Shown piece by piece: positions 23,027-33,244 of a stretch of 64,000 nt of DNA (the stretch's first letter is position 1; each line of letters begins with the position of its first letter). The translations under genes were made by a program, and so were the position numbers. Below the pieces are notes generated by a model. The model made no database searches. It was given only the letters and a program-made list of their open reading frames with translations, and had not been told where the DNA came from. The DNA is from Phytophthora sp. 'mugwort' (Eukaryota > Oomycota > Peronosporomycetes > Peronosporales > Peronosporaceae), in assembly GCA_033558025.1 (NCBI GenBank), contig JAUCEF010000017.1, positions 4,278,001-4,342,000 on the forward strand, in the 5' to 3' direction.

Positions 23027-24276
23027 CTCAACTAGCGGTTTTCCAGTAGAATTTTAGCCTTACGCAGATCACCAGTCGTAACAAAATAGTGTCCGCTTCG
23101 AGCGACCCATCAATAAGGACCGCGTCGAGCTTAAGCAGAGCGCCGGATCGGATTCGTCGTTCACGCAGTAGTTGGTGCTCATAGAGGCGGCATAGGAAAC
23201 TACACTAATATACTGAATTGCCTCGGAGTCGTTAGCATAATAACCACAGCGATACATGGACAAACATGGCAACATTATTGTCAATGCCTTCATTAAAGGT
23301 GATACGCGTGAGCGGCGCAAGCCGATCCCGTATGACAACGTACCTACAGCAAGCTGACGACGTCTCGCATCCCCTTGTTGGCGCGCAGGACAGCAACCAT
23401 CTCGAAGAGCATAAGCCATCTAATCGCACCAACTACACGGGTACCATGGTCCGCAGGAATAAAATTGTTGTGCTGTGGTGTCAGCACCCACTTGCACTCC
23501 GAAAATAGACGCTACGAAGGCGTAAAATGTCGGAGACACCAATGTCGCTAGAGCAGCGTACTGCACCCGCACTCTCTCACGGCGCGAGGTGGTTTGTTTG
23601 AGCAGCGTAATCCCTCCCGCTACGTGTGATCGCCTCCAGTTGGGCGCGTTCGTCCCCCTCGTGGGCACCTTAAGCGCTTCAGGGCCGCAGCATCTGCCGC
23701 CGACAGGTTCTTTCAGCGGCCAGCTCGATGGTGCCATTCTCGAACGCGGGACAGCAGAAACATAGACGTAAGATTCAGGTGCTCGCCCACAATTGGGTAG
23801 TCAACTACGACCGCGTCAAGTACAAGCCGTACCTCGCGCAGGGTCATCGCTTCACACTTCAGTCGTTTTGTTTGGTCGGTTGCGCCTCGCACCGATATAT
23901 CCTGGCGGTTAACAAGTTCTTAACCGAACAGGAGCCGCGGTTACAGGAAGTTAACATCCTAAAATTTCATCTACGCCAGCTCACCAACGCCGTTGAGCAG
24001 CACAAGCCCCAACGCGACGCGCTGGTCGTGACCTACACAATGCTGATACGCTCCGTGGTCCTGCGGCCGCACATCCGCGTTGGAGGACTATTAGTCCCAA
24101 CTTGCAGCTGGCGCAACAAGCTGGGGTGGGGGTGAGGGGGTTCTGCGCCATCTACAGAAGCTCGACAGCGTCTGGAAGGGACGCCGAGCTTCGGGGCGAT
24201 GCTGCATTCCTGCTATAGTAATCTGCCACGATAAGCTGCACCATATCAACACTGTTGCTGTAAATAACCAACAGCT

Positions 24277-24326
24277 GCTTCCGATCAGCACCACAGAGCT
24301 TGCTTCCGGTCAGTGCCACAGAGCTT
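24277..24326. repeat. 25-bp tandem duplication
   Basis: Two adjacent 25-bp copies beginning GCTTCCGATCAGCACCACAG and GCTTCCGGTCAGTGCCACAG differ at three positions; a truncated third copy (GCTTCGAT) follows. Confidence 0.7.
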
Positions 24327-24639
24327 GCTTCGATAAAACGCTTGGCCTCGATGATAGTAGAAGAAAGCGAAGTGGACCCTATTTGCCATCATAGTATTTA
24401 AAGTGATAGCACTATTATTGGTAGGAAACTACCATACTTTAGCGACCCTAGGCCAGTTAAAGTGAACCGCTGTTAAGGTATTGCAATACCGTTAAAGGGA
24501 ACCGCTGAACCAGTTATAGTAATACAATACCGTAAAAATCGGATTCAGTAAGACAAACGATTCATTGCGACAGTCATAAAAACACCAAGATTATATGCAA
24601 AAAAGCAACTTGCACTGTTGCAAGAAAGGTGTCACCCTC

Positions 24640-25660
24640 TCGCACCAAAAGTCCGCACACTCCAGTTACATATGAGATGCAAATGGACATGTACTGAAAG
24701 ACTCCTTATCGGTCTACTCGTCTTGCACCAGCGGTGTGTCCGCCACGACGGTAGCCACGTGGTAACGGCCGTCGCGGTCGCGGGGGGCCGTTGGGAATCA
24801 CTCCTGCCCGCGCGAATGCTTTCACGATTGTGCCGATCTTGACAGCGTCCCACGCCTCGACAACGAAGCGAGAGATGAACGTCCGCTTTTCCGACGTCAA
24901 AGCCGGGAACGGGTTGTCGATAAGATGCATGAGAGGATAAAAGCATACCCAACAAAGCACTCAACAAGGTTAAACGTCAACATTGCACAGTAAAAACGAA
25001 ATAAACGTACCGAAATGCGTCCTTGAATGGCTTCATTACTGCAACATCCATCGGTCGGCACAAACTTGTGATGCTAGGCGGCCCGTACTGCACCTCCGTG
25101 TAGCACTCCCCAAGTGACGCCCTCACCGAGGCCATTTTTTTATTTTGTTGACCTTAAGGCTGTCCAAGATCACCAACCAACATCCTTCCACGCTAACTTC
25201 CAAACCTGTGTTATAAATAAACGTTTAGATCCTAAAATACAATTCCAAATACAAATAACGTGCCCGTTGAATCCACTCCATCATCACCGCCTCATTACAA
25301 TTCTTTTTGTTTTAAACGGTATGCTCAGCTTCAGGGGACCAGATGCCGGGTTCCAAACCTCCTGTGATACGGCCTCCTGGTACTCCAGCAAACACGATCA
25401 GCGGAGGCAATTTAATGCCCGTCACTGATGCTGTAAGAAACACCGATGCTCTACATCCGTTGATTTCGCTACCTGTAAGCCAATAGTATACAAAATTAGC
25501 AAAACTTCACAAAATGAAACAAAACCATACAAATGTACCTTGCTGCACGTCCATAGTTGCGGTTCCCGTGAAATCAACGGTTATCTTGCAGGCCATATCG
25601 ATGCATATGGCCGTTTGGTCCATGCTGAACACGGCGGCGAGCTTGGTATCCCCCCCTCCT
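24640..25660 (-). pseudogene. pogo/CENP-B-type DDE transposase remnant
   Basis: On the minus strand the segment FSMDQTAICIDMACK with VDFTG (about 25,650-25,560) matches the first catalytic Asp region of DDE_1 (pogo/jerky) transposases. Further along, CRPMDVAVMKPFKDAF (about 25,070-25,010) matches the conserved C-terminal catalytic block. After a possible 100-nt intron or insertion with a GTACGT donor comes SEKRTFISRFVVEAWDAVKI with IVKAFARAGVIP, the typical C-terminal helix region. The N-terminal HTH domains were not found, and the middle is disrupted. The two recognisable blocks lie in correct order and spacing for one decayed element. Confidence 0.65.
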
Positions 25661-25737
25661 CAGCAGAAAGGATGCCGTCTTTTTCTATGAGCTTGGTATC
25701 CCCCTCCTCCGCAGAAAGGATGCCGTCTTCTTCGATA
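25639..25737. repeat. 50-bp tandem duplication inside pogo remnant
   Basis: Two adjacent copies starting GAGCTTGGTATCCCC (25639 and 25689) and each containing GCAGAAAGGATGCCGTCTT differ by a few bases. The duplication starts at the edge of the catalytic block of the pogo-like pseudogene. Confidence 0.75.
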
Positions 25738-26001
25738 AAATAAGCTATATATCACCAAATCAGAAAACTTTGTTAAAATCAATGTTAGCACAAAGAACTT
25801 AACGGATTCCCCCGGATAAAAGACCCCACCCGGATAGAAGATCCCGAACAAAAATGGTTCAGCTACCGGTTAAATAGAGTAACCTCCAACTTGTATGACA
25901 AAACGAAGACGACGTGCACTACACACGAGGTGGAAACCCGCTCCCTCCTTCAGTCGAGCGGTGGCGTCGTGGGTACGGAGTGCATGAAAGGCTGTACCTA
26001 A

Positions 26002-26202
26002 CTCAGTGGCCAGCAAATCTGTTGCTGCTGCTGCAGGGTTTCAAGTGATGAAACCCAGTGGCACATCGCTCGTCACGATGTATACGGTGAGTTATTTCGG
26101 GTAAAATGGGCTGACCCTGAGAGAGAGTGCGTTGACGATGCTTCTGTTGAGCAGAGCTTCATTGATGCGCTCGACGAGTTTACGAACATAGAAACGGCTT
26201 AG
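26002..26202 (+). pseudogene. Unassigned coding fragment ending DEFTNIETA
   Basis: A 66-codon frame without ATG runs to a stop at 26202. It contains a poly-Cys stretch coded by a TGC run, then protein-like sequence (WHIARHDVYGELFRVKWADP and SVEQSFIDALDEF). The composition looks coding but I recognise no family; it may be the tail of a transposon protein. Confidence 0.3.
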
Positions 26203-27856
26203 TACCAGTTCCTGGTAGCTTATCAGATAGGGCTTCTATTAAATAATATACGGCTCTTTATCCGGGGCAATCGTTAGATAATTCCTCTATGTCTGGGCGC
26301 TTCTTCCTATGTGATCCTTCCAATTGACAGGCGATTACGCCTTTGAAAGCGTCTAAGAAACGAGATGTTCTACCTCGGCTGCGTGCTTTGAAGCGATCCG
26401 GATCCAGGCGGCACTAGCAACATGCACACCATGGACACACAGATATATATCGATTTTCCGCATTTGTACAATCCAATCCAGAAATCTAAGCAGGCATATT
26501 AGCATTAACGTGCCAAAATGCGATAAAACAAGTTGAAAACTTGCCCTTTTCCAAGCAAGGGTTCTTTATGTACATACTGTACTGCGACTAGTGTAGAACT
26601 TGGTGGAGACATCCTGTGCCGCCATTTTAATAGCAGCTTGTTGGCTTTTCCAGCGGTACCACGTCGATCGATGAACGCCGGCTGCTGCTGCTGCAGCAGC
26701 TATCGCGGTCGTCGCATCGCGGCCAAGTGCCTTTAGTTTGACTTTATTCTTTTTTTTTTACGACATATCATCGCCAAAAAGATGTATGGCATGCGCTGGT
26801 GCTGAACGATTTAGACTTTTTACAGCTCGTAGAAATTATAGTATTTTTATGAAGTTTGTATAAGAAGGAAACTTTTTATCACTGTCCGAATTTTAGGTAC
26901 ATATTGCATTACCATAATTGCTTCAGTTTATTATTTTAAATAATTTCAAAATTGGCTGTTTTTGTGGGCCAATATATATTCCAATATGATAAATACAATT
27001 TTGGCAATTCCGCAATCATTTTATTCGAGGTCTAGGCCAGGGTTCGCTAAAAACCATGGTTTCAAATTTTGGCCGGGTGGGTGTGACACTCACAGCGGGT
27101 GGGTGGGTGGCTCTAGCGCACGTATTTTCCTGCTGGGGTCGATGTGCTCTGGTCCAGATCTCTGGATCGCTCTTGGGGCGATCTTCAGCAGGAAGATTCG
27201 CGCGAACCGGTCATTCTAGACCCGCTCCTATTCTGTGAACGCGATCTTCGGATTTCGATCCTGCTGCGGGGGCGCTCCTAGCAGGCAAATGCGAAAGGCC
27301 GCGCTGAATCAGCGCGGCCTTTCGCGGCTGATTACTACACATGTTTTACCAAAGTCGCGAGCTCACTCGAGCAACATAACGGCCTTGGCGAGCCGCCTTT
27401 TCGTATTTGCCCTACAGCGGCGCTGCAAGCCGTCTGCATCCAGTTTGATGGTCCCAAGTGCGCAAGGCTATCAACAGTCTAGATAACGGGCTTCACCTTT
27501 GCTCTCGCAGAAATATCCGCGAAAGGTACGATACGGTCGGTAATGCATGCGCTGCTATTTCTCAGTTCGTATGGATACCGTTGGCGGAAAGGTCCTGCAA
27601 TGTGTCATTGATATTTATCGCCCCCATCGATGTGGACATGCATGCCCCTCCTCACGTGCATGTCAACAACGACTTTGTCGAGCCTTTTTCTAACGACTTC
27701 GCACAGGCCGTCGTGCACTCAAAGCGTTCCAACGGTTCTGTGACTTTCATGTTAAATCGACAATGATGCGTCACAATAACGGTGGCGTGGCGCTTTCGGC
27801 CACGTCCCAAACCCTGTTTGCAAGGGGTTGTTGCTCCGTTGTCTTCACTCCTCAAC
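26203..27856. other. AT-rich spacer, mostly empty
   Basis: No recognisable gene. The stretch 26,730-27,020 is AT-rich. GC rises after 27,050. A perfect inverted repeat at 27,291 is listed separately. The last 150 bp should carry the promoter of the RING protein. Confidence 0.45.
27291..27325. repeat. Perfect 17-bp GC-rich inverted repeat, 1-nt centre
   Basis: GCGAAAGGCCGCGCTGA at 27291-27307 pairs exactly with TCAGCGCGGCCTTTCGC at 27309-27325. No T-tract or gene end adjoins it, so it is not an obvious terminator. Confidence 0.8.
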
Positions 27857-28453
27857 ATGTGCGGAACGTGGCTTTTTCGAGGAACAAAAGCGTCTGAGGT
27901 GGAAAGCTCTCGCGATCTCGCGTCCGACGACTCAAACCACCACGAACGAGCACCCAAGGCATCAAGTCCTCGTGAACCAGCACCAAAGATGGCAAGTCCT
28001 CAGGAGCGAGGCCTCCGCCACCGAAAACTCTCTGATGGCCGGACCTGCGTGAGCTGTTTCAACGTGGGATGTGCTCCTGGAACGTCACTCCACGGCTGGC
28101 CAGTTCTCCTCGCGGTGCCGTGTGGTCACGTCTATTGCGAGCCCTGCATCTCCAAGCGTTGCTCGCTCGGATTAACAGACCGTAGGCTGGTTCCGGCTCA
28201 TTGCTGTGGCATGGAATTCCCGAGCGAGTATGTTGAGAAAGCTTTGGGAACCTCAGGTTTCCAGACATACTCGCGTTTCTTGCGCGAGCGTCAGTGGACC
28301 ACCACTACGCTCCGTTCGGATCTGGAGTATGCGACGACCGTAAAAACTTTGCACGGGATGCAGTGCCCAAGTTGCGGCGTTGGCGTAACGAAACTCTCTG
28401 GTTGTGAACACATGACTTGCTTCTGCGGCAACCGGTTCAACTACATGTACTGA
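27857..28453 (+). CDS. Short RBR-like RING protein (putative E3 ubiquitin ligase)
   Basis: The ATG at 27857 gives 198 residues. After a Ser/Pro/basic N-terminus a RING-like module begins with CVSCFNVGCAPG and continues with LLAVPCGHVYCEPCISKRC and VPAHCCGMEFPSEYVEKAL. This is followed by a helix (QTYSRFLRERQW) and a second Cys-rich module, MQCPSCGVGVTKLSGCEHMT then CFCGNRFNY. The second module resembles the Rcat/RING2 of RBR ligases, including the Cys in LSGCEHM that carries ubiquitin as a thioester in known members. The in-between-RING domain is short or missing, and the final zinc-binding Cys (expected after FNY) is absent because the frame stops at MY. It may be truncated or a compact variant; activity is uncertain. 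Confidence 0.65.
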   Translation: MCGTWLFRGTKASEVESSRDLASDDSNHHERAPKASSPREPAPKMASPQERGLRHRKLSDGRTCVSCFNVGCAPGTSLHGWPVLLAVPCGHVYCEPCISKRCSLGLTDRRLVPAHCCGMEFPSEYVEKALGTSGFQTYSRFLRERQWTTTTLRSDLEYATTVKTLHGMQCPSCGVGVTKLSGCEHMTCFCGNRFNYMY

Positions 28454-28653
28454 CAGTCAAGATAGGAATTGCAACTTGACTGATTTAGTCAAATGTGATC
28501 CAGTCAACGTGAAGTAGTTATAAGAGATCCGAAACGGCAGCTCGATCTTGAAACGACGCGTCCCTCTTCCAAGTCTCTATTGCGGGTCCTTCACCAGTTT
28601 AGCACGTACTTCCCTTGTGTGTGTTTTGTTCTGCTTAGAAATCTTTTTTTAAC

Positions 28654-31600
28654 ATGGGCCGAGATGCCTTCGTCGTGGTGTTTCTCAAACCAGAGATCGC
28701 GACGGGTTTCTTTAAGTTCGCACCAAGTGACTGGGACAATAAAGCGGACGATGGAGACAACACATCGACATTGACGGCAGTCAATTCGTCCTCCATCCCG
28801 GGAGTATCAGCAGACGAAGCTGCCTTCTTGCTGCCAAATGGCAAGATAATCCCGACTCTCATGAGTCGAATCAAGGAAAGAGGCTTTGAAATCATAAAGC
28901 AGCGCATGAATCAGTTGACGAAAGCGGAAGCGCGGTACCTCTTCTCGTACGAGCAGCAGCACCGATTCAACGATGACGAACAGGCTTTTGCAGCCTTTTT
29001 GAACGCGATCACCAGTGGTCCAAGCCTTGCGTTGGTACTCAAGTTACCTGCAACGTTGGCTTTGGGTGATGCCAATGCTGCAATCAAGAAATGGGTCGAG
29101 CTGGCGGGAGATTGGGACCCGGTCGTCGCTCGGAAGAAAGCACTTGCAGCTTCGATCCCTCACGATCAGTGGCCGCTTCGTGCTCTCTGCGGATTCACTC
29201 CAATTCAGAACGGTATTTCGAGCAGTCCACACGTGTGTTGTTCGCGGAGAGAGCGATTCTTTCTCATGCCCCCGGCATCGCCACAGCTCGAGCGAGCGAC
29301 AATTGTGCTGCTGCCTTCGTTTCAAGCAAATGTCCCGAACGGGAAAGAGTTTCTGCTTTCAACAATTGCGAGGGCGTCTCGAGCGATTATCATGGAAAGC
29401 TTCGAGCGCTACGCTCTTACAGACGAGCAAATAATTACTCTTTGTGGACTTACACGTATACTTGACGGGGGACTTATTCAACAAACTTGTGCGAAAGTGG
29501 TGCAGCTCGCGCATCAAATTATAGGGACAAAAGGAGTCGACGTATTCGTCCTCGAGGGCCTTGACTTGACTTACACGCTTCGCTTCGCTGTGGGTCCTGC
29601 TAACGTCGAATTAGCGAGATTGTACTTCCCCGAGTCAGTTCGAGGTCAGGTGTCCTCAAAGCAGCAGTCAGTGGAGCTTCCAGCGGGTCTTCACCCGAAT
29701 GAGGCAGCAGACGACGACGCATTCGGGTTTGAAAGCGGTTTGTTCCTCTCCTTCGACCAGGAACTTGATATCATCGATACAGTACAAAAGGGAACACCAA
29801 TCGAGTCCACACTGGGGCTTATCAAGCCAAATGCCACTTGTAATCCTGAGGTCGTAGCTGAAATACTGCGCGTGATCAATGGGTTTGGGTTTACAGTGGA
29901 GCGTCAACGCCGCCTGCAACTTTCTCGGGATCAAGCAGGCGCGTTTTACGCTGAACATCGCGGCAAATCCTTCTTCGAGACATTGGTGGGGTTCATGACA
30001 AGTGGAGAAATTGTAGCTTTGTATCTGTCACGTCCACACGCCATTAAAGCCTGGAGAGGGCTCATGGGACCAACCAACAGCATGAAAGCTCATGAAACAT
30101 ACCCGTGGACATTAAGGGCACGCTTTGGTATCGATGGGACCCGCAATGCCACCCATGGTAGTGACTCCACTGCTAGCGCAGCTCGCGAGCTCTGTTTCTT
30201 CTTCGGTAGTGCTGTATCTGCATCATCTACCACCTCCAAGACGTCCAGTACAGCCTTCCTAAGCGCCCAAACCATGGCTCAACGGTCACTGGTGTTATCA
30301 GGAACAACAGAGAGCAGCGTTGAAAACGTTTTGACGCAAGGATTGAAAGAACTGGTGGACAAAAAGGTGTCAGATCCTCTTGAAGCTTGTCGATGGCTGG
30401 GACAATGGCTTGTGACTTATCGGTACTGTGGACTGGAGGAGGAGTCAGAGATGAAAGATGAAGCTCAAGTACAAAGTCACGGGAGAAAGCCAAATATTAA
30501 GGTGAAGCGAGCTGCCGAGCGAGGTAATACTCTTAATAACCGGAAAGTAGTCGCGATAACCCTGGATGCATCGATCAACAGTGATCTGCGTAGTGCAGTG
30601 CTCGACACCCTTCGTAAGCATCTGAAAGAAGCTCGTTATGAGATTATCGACGTCGCGACTGAATTCAAAAAGTACACAGCATTGGACGTGGCGGTAGCTA
30701 AACTCGTAGAAGCGCTGAAGGCTTGTGGTCGACGTCGTTGTGTGCTTTTTGGTTGTGACGAGTTCACACAGAATTCCGTGTTTCATCGCGAATTCAAGAC
30801 GCAAGCTCCTGTGGACTGGCAAATTAACTGTTTAGTCTGTTTGGATCTGCACGGAAATGCCGCCAATTCCGCCACATATTCGCTATCGTTTGAGTTACCA
30901 GTCTTGCATTTCCGTCTTCCTTCAACACCCGATAATCCGCAAGAACTTCTGAAAGATAAAGCTCTCCATGGATTATTTCAGGCAGTATTTGACCCCAACG
31001 TCGTGCTGCTAGCAGACCCAGAGAAGCTTGTTCCGGTCACCGTGTGGACTGAAGTGGCCACACATTTTGGTTTCCACTTGCTCACGTTCGACGCGTTTCT
31101 CGCCTTAGTCAAGAACTCCAATGACGACTCAGATGATACTCGACTGCTGCTGGAATTGTCGCGTTCTGGGTCAAAAGTGCCGCCCACGATGCTTTTGACT
31201 GTTCTTCGACGCGTACTTGTTGGATCACTCCCTGGCAGCAGCTTTGGGCTAAAGTTTCTTTTATTGGGCTTCCCCTGGTCAGATATTCAAGCAGAGGACT
31301 TGGAGCAGGCGCTTGGAAGACCTGAAAGCGTTTTGTTTATCAGCAAAAAGGGTCCGAGGTTCCAACCACAAACCAGTTCATCTCCACTATGGCTGACTGC
31401 GTTCCGGAAGCAAGGCCTCATGAGGCGTGTCTCGCTTGACGCCACCGATCGTGTCGCAGTTTGCTCAGCAGTACAAAACTCTCTGCTTCCCATAGTCGGC
31501 TGCTATTTGGGTCAATGTGATCGGCAAGAAGAGCTCGAGTTATTGCAGATTACGACCAAAATTCAGGGGTTTGTCTGGGTCGATTGTTCTATCCATGGCA

Positions 31601-33066
31601 TCCCATCCGTGCAGAAGGTGAGCGAAGTGGTGCTGTGCGCTTATTCGGGACGAGAAAAGTTCTTTCTGTACGGCTATCCACAGACTTGTGCTCAGGCTGT
31701 AGACTTCCTGAACCTTGTTGGATCTCCGCAATTCGTCCTGCACAAATCGTCGTCGACTTCGCCTGTCGCAGAGGAGCTTCTGGCCGTCTTTGACGCTCAC
31801 CCAACCATCTCGCAGCTAGATCTGGCTAGCTCTACCAACGCACAAGCGTCAAACAGTGCGTCGAAACTGCGCTCAACGATTTTCCGCAAACAAGTGGTCG
31901 CAGTTGTTGGGAACGTTGACATGCTTCAACTCCCGCAGCTTCGTGAGGTTGTGGCGCCGTTAGGATACCATGTCATCGACTTTAAACACGCTCAAGTTGG
32001 GCACCAACGAGACGGTGACGGGAGTCCTCAAGACGATCACAAAGAGCAACTTAGTTACCTCGAACGTCAAGTTGAAGCCGTGCAGGCTCCGCGCTGTTTG
32101 GTCGTTGGAGCCCCCGAGTCACCAAGTTTTTATCACGCTTTGGAAGCTCGCATCGGGTGCGCGATGCACCACATTTTGGTTCTTCAGCAGGCTCAAGTCC
32201 GTGTTCGTGATGCGATGCACGACAACGACTCGGACGATGATTCAGACGAAGAGCAAGGAAACGTCCACGTTGAGGCCACTAATGACAAGAACCGAGACGA
32301 CAATGCGCCCCCAACTAGACGTGCAATCAGATGGCGAAAGGTGATGCAAGCGTTGAGTCCGCAGCTCTCAGAGCTTGTGCAGACGTTTGCCTTGGCTTCA
32401 GACTCGTCCATCTCAATCGACGTCCTCGGGTTTCTGGAAAACACCCCACGTGGCTCCTGTCAAGTCGTTGATGACCTCGTGACTCGCCTTCGGCCGCGCT
32501 TATTTGGAGTGGTGGGCCACCCCTTTTCGATGTATCAAACGGTGGCTCGCGGATTCTGCCGTCGACACTCGGTTGGGTTTGTCGATCTTACGACTGTTTC
32601 CAGCAGTCTTGAAGCATTGGAACAACTGGAAACTCTCATAGCGACAACCCCGCACTCTGTCTACTGCCTTGATGGTTTTCCTCGTTCCTCACTTCCAGAT
32701 GCAAATACCCCCTCCAAGTCAATGATGTGCTCGACACCTCGTTACGTGGCCCAGCAGCTGTGGGAATTGGATCGTCGACTTGGAACGCTGACTACGCTCG
32801 TACACTTCACCACGGCGTTGGAGGTGCTTGAGGAGCGAACACCCGAGCAAGTTACCCGTCGAATGCTGGACAACGCTCAGGATGACCTTGAGCTCGCTTC
32901 CGCTGACCTTTTACGATGGTTTAAGACTGGCCAAACTCGCCACCAGACGATCAATGAGGTCACATGTGACCAGACTCTGGAGGACGCTCAAGTAGAGATG
33001 GACCGCATCCTACTGCAAGTGCTACGTCCAAACAGACCTGCCATTAAGCAAGTAATTAGCAGATAA
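28654..33066 (+). CDS. Multidomain NDK / adenylate-kinase-like protein, probably flagellar
   Basis: A single 1,470-codon exon. Three nucleoside-diphosphate-kinase-like domains are visible: a degenerate one at the N-terminus (RDAFVVVFLKPEI), a second degenerate one around residues 230-350, and a third at about 385-530. The third has LGLIKPNAT, TSGEIVALYL and the active-site motif NATHGSDS, with the phospho-accepting His at residue 501. The C-terminal two-thirds contains several Rossmann-like modules whose cores read FLLLGFPWSD, FFLYGYPQT and, last, VYCLDGFPRSS at about residue 1340, resembling the DGFPR motif of adenylate kinases. P-loops are poorly kept, so most modules are probably structural. 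NME5/7/8 and AK7/8/9 proteins with such domains occur in cilia; oomycete zoospores are flagellated, so an axonemal role is inferred. Confidence 0.75.
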   Translation: MGRDAFVVVFLKPEIATGFFKFAPSDWDNKADDGDNTSTLTAVNSSSIPGVSADEAAFLLPNGKIIPTLMSRIKERGFEIIKQRMNQLTKAEARYLFSYEQQHRFNDDEQAFAAFLNAITSGPSLALVLKLPATLALGDANAAIKKWVELAGDWDPVVARKKALAASIPHDQWPLRALCGFTPIQNGISSSPHVCCSRRERFFLMPPASPQLERATIVLLPSFQANVPNGKEFLLSTIARASRAIIMESFERYALTDEQIITLCGLTRILDGGLIQQTCAKVVQLAHQIIGTKGVDVFVLEGLDLTYTLRFAVGPANVELARLYFPESVRGQVSSKQQSVELPAGLHPNEAADDDAFGFESGLFLSFDQELDIIDTVQKGTPIESTLGLIKPNATCNPEVVAEILRVINGFGFTVERQRRLQLSRDQAGAFYAEHRGKSFFETLVGFMTSGEIVALYLSRPHAIKAWRGLMGPTNSMKAHETYPWTLRARFGIDGTRNATHGSDSTASAARELCFFFGSAVSASSTTSKTSSTAFLSAQTMAQRSLVLSGTTESSVENVLTQGLKELVDKKVSDPLEACRWLGQWLVTYRYCGLEEESEMKDEAQVQSHGRKPNIKVKRAAERGNTLNNRKVVAITLDASINSDLRSAVLDTLRKHLKEARYEIIDVATEFKKYTALDVAVAKLVEALKACGRRRCVLFGCDEFTQNSVFHREFKTQAPVDWQINCLVCLDLHGNAANSATYSLSFELPVLHFRLPSTPDNPQELLKDKALHGLFQAVFDPNVVLLADPEKLVPVTVWTEVATHFGFHLLTFDAFLALVKNSNDDSDDTRLLLELSRSGSKVPPTMLLTVLRRVLVGSLPGSSFGLKFLLLGFPWSDIQAEDLEQALGRPESVLFISKKGPRFQPQTSSSPLWLTAFRKQGLMRRVSLDATDRVAVCSAVQNSLLPIVGCYLGQCDRQEELELLQITTKIQGFVWVDCSIHGIPSVQKVSEVVLCAYSGREKFFLYGYPQTCAQAVDFLNLVGSPQFVLHKSSSTSPVAEELLAVFDAHPTISQLDLASSTNAQASNSASKLRSTIFRKQVVAVVGNVDMLQLPQLREVVAPLGYHVIDFKHAQVGHQRDGDGSPQDDHKEQLSYLERQVEAVQAPRCLVVGAPESPSFYHALEARIGCAMHHILVLQQAQVRVRDAMHDNDSDDDSDEEQGNVHVEATNDKNRDDNAPPTRRAIRWRKVMQALSPQLSELVQTFALASDSSISIDVLGFLENTPRGSCQVVDDLVTRLRPRLFGVVGHPFSMYQTVARGFCRRHSVGFVDLTTVSSSLEALEQLETLIATTPHSVYCLDGFPRSSLPDANTPSKSMMCSTPRYVAQQLWELDRRLGTLTTLVHFTTALEVLEERTPEQVTRRMLDNAQDDLELASADLLRWFKTGQTRHQTINEVTCDQTLEDAQVEMDRILLQVLRPNRPAIKQVISR

Positions 33067-33244
33067 TGAATATTATCCGCTATGACAAACACGGGGAGTT
33101 CTAGTGATACAGTGTGTAGGGGCTCGTTCAGCCCTCCATTGTACTGCGACATTGTGGACATTTACGCCTCATATCATACCTTCGTCATACATCCTATCTA
33201 ATACATGTGTCTCTAAGGCACGCACTTGTTATACTGTATCCGTT
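33067..33244. other. Convergent 3' region
   Basis: The 180 bp between the stop codons of the NDK/AK-like gene and the zinc-repeat gene is AT-rich and must hold both 3' untranslated regions. No gene is seen. Confidence 0.6.

Larger units (their letters stand above)
22286..24639. other. Accessory stretch with no supportable gene
   Basis: Many short ORFs occur but none shows a family motif. On the minus strand a G-run (CAGGGGGGGATTGGGGG) meets TGTTGAAATCC near 22,556, resembling another polypurine-tract/LTR junction, so an additional copia-like LTR may start there. A plus-strand ORF of 135 codons at 23728-24135 (MVPFSNAGQQKHRRKIQV) is the longest, and I cannot assign it. Short repeats are listed separately. 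Confidence 0.4.

Noticed and set aside
25639..25737. Two 50-bp repeats considered as a possible CRISPR-like array
   Set aside because: Only two adjacent copies without spacers, in a eukaryotic transposon pseudogene.
27291..27325. GC-rich stem as a rho-independent terminator
   Set aside because: No T-tract follows, no gene ends here, and the genome is eukaryotic.
28245..28300. RFLRER motif considered as an RXLR effector signature
   Set aside because: It lies in the middle of the RING protein, with no signal peptide and no dEER motif.
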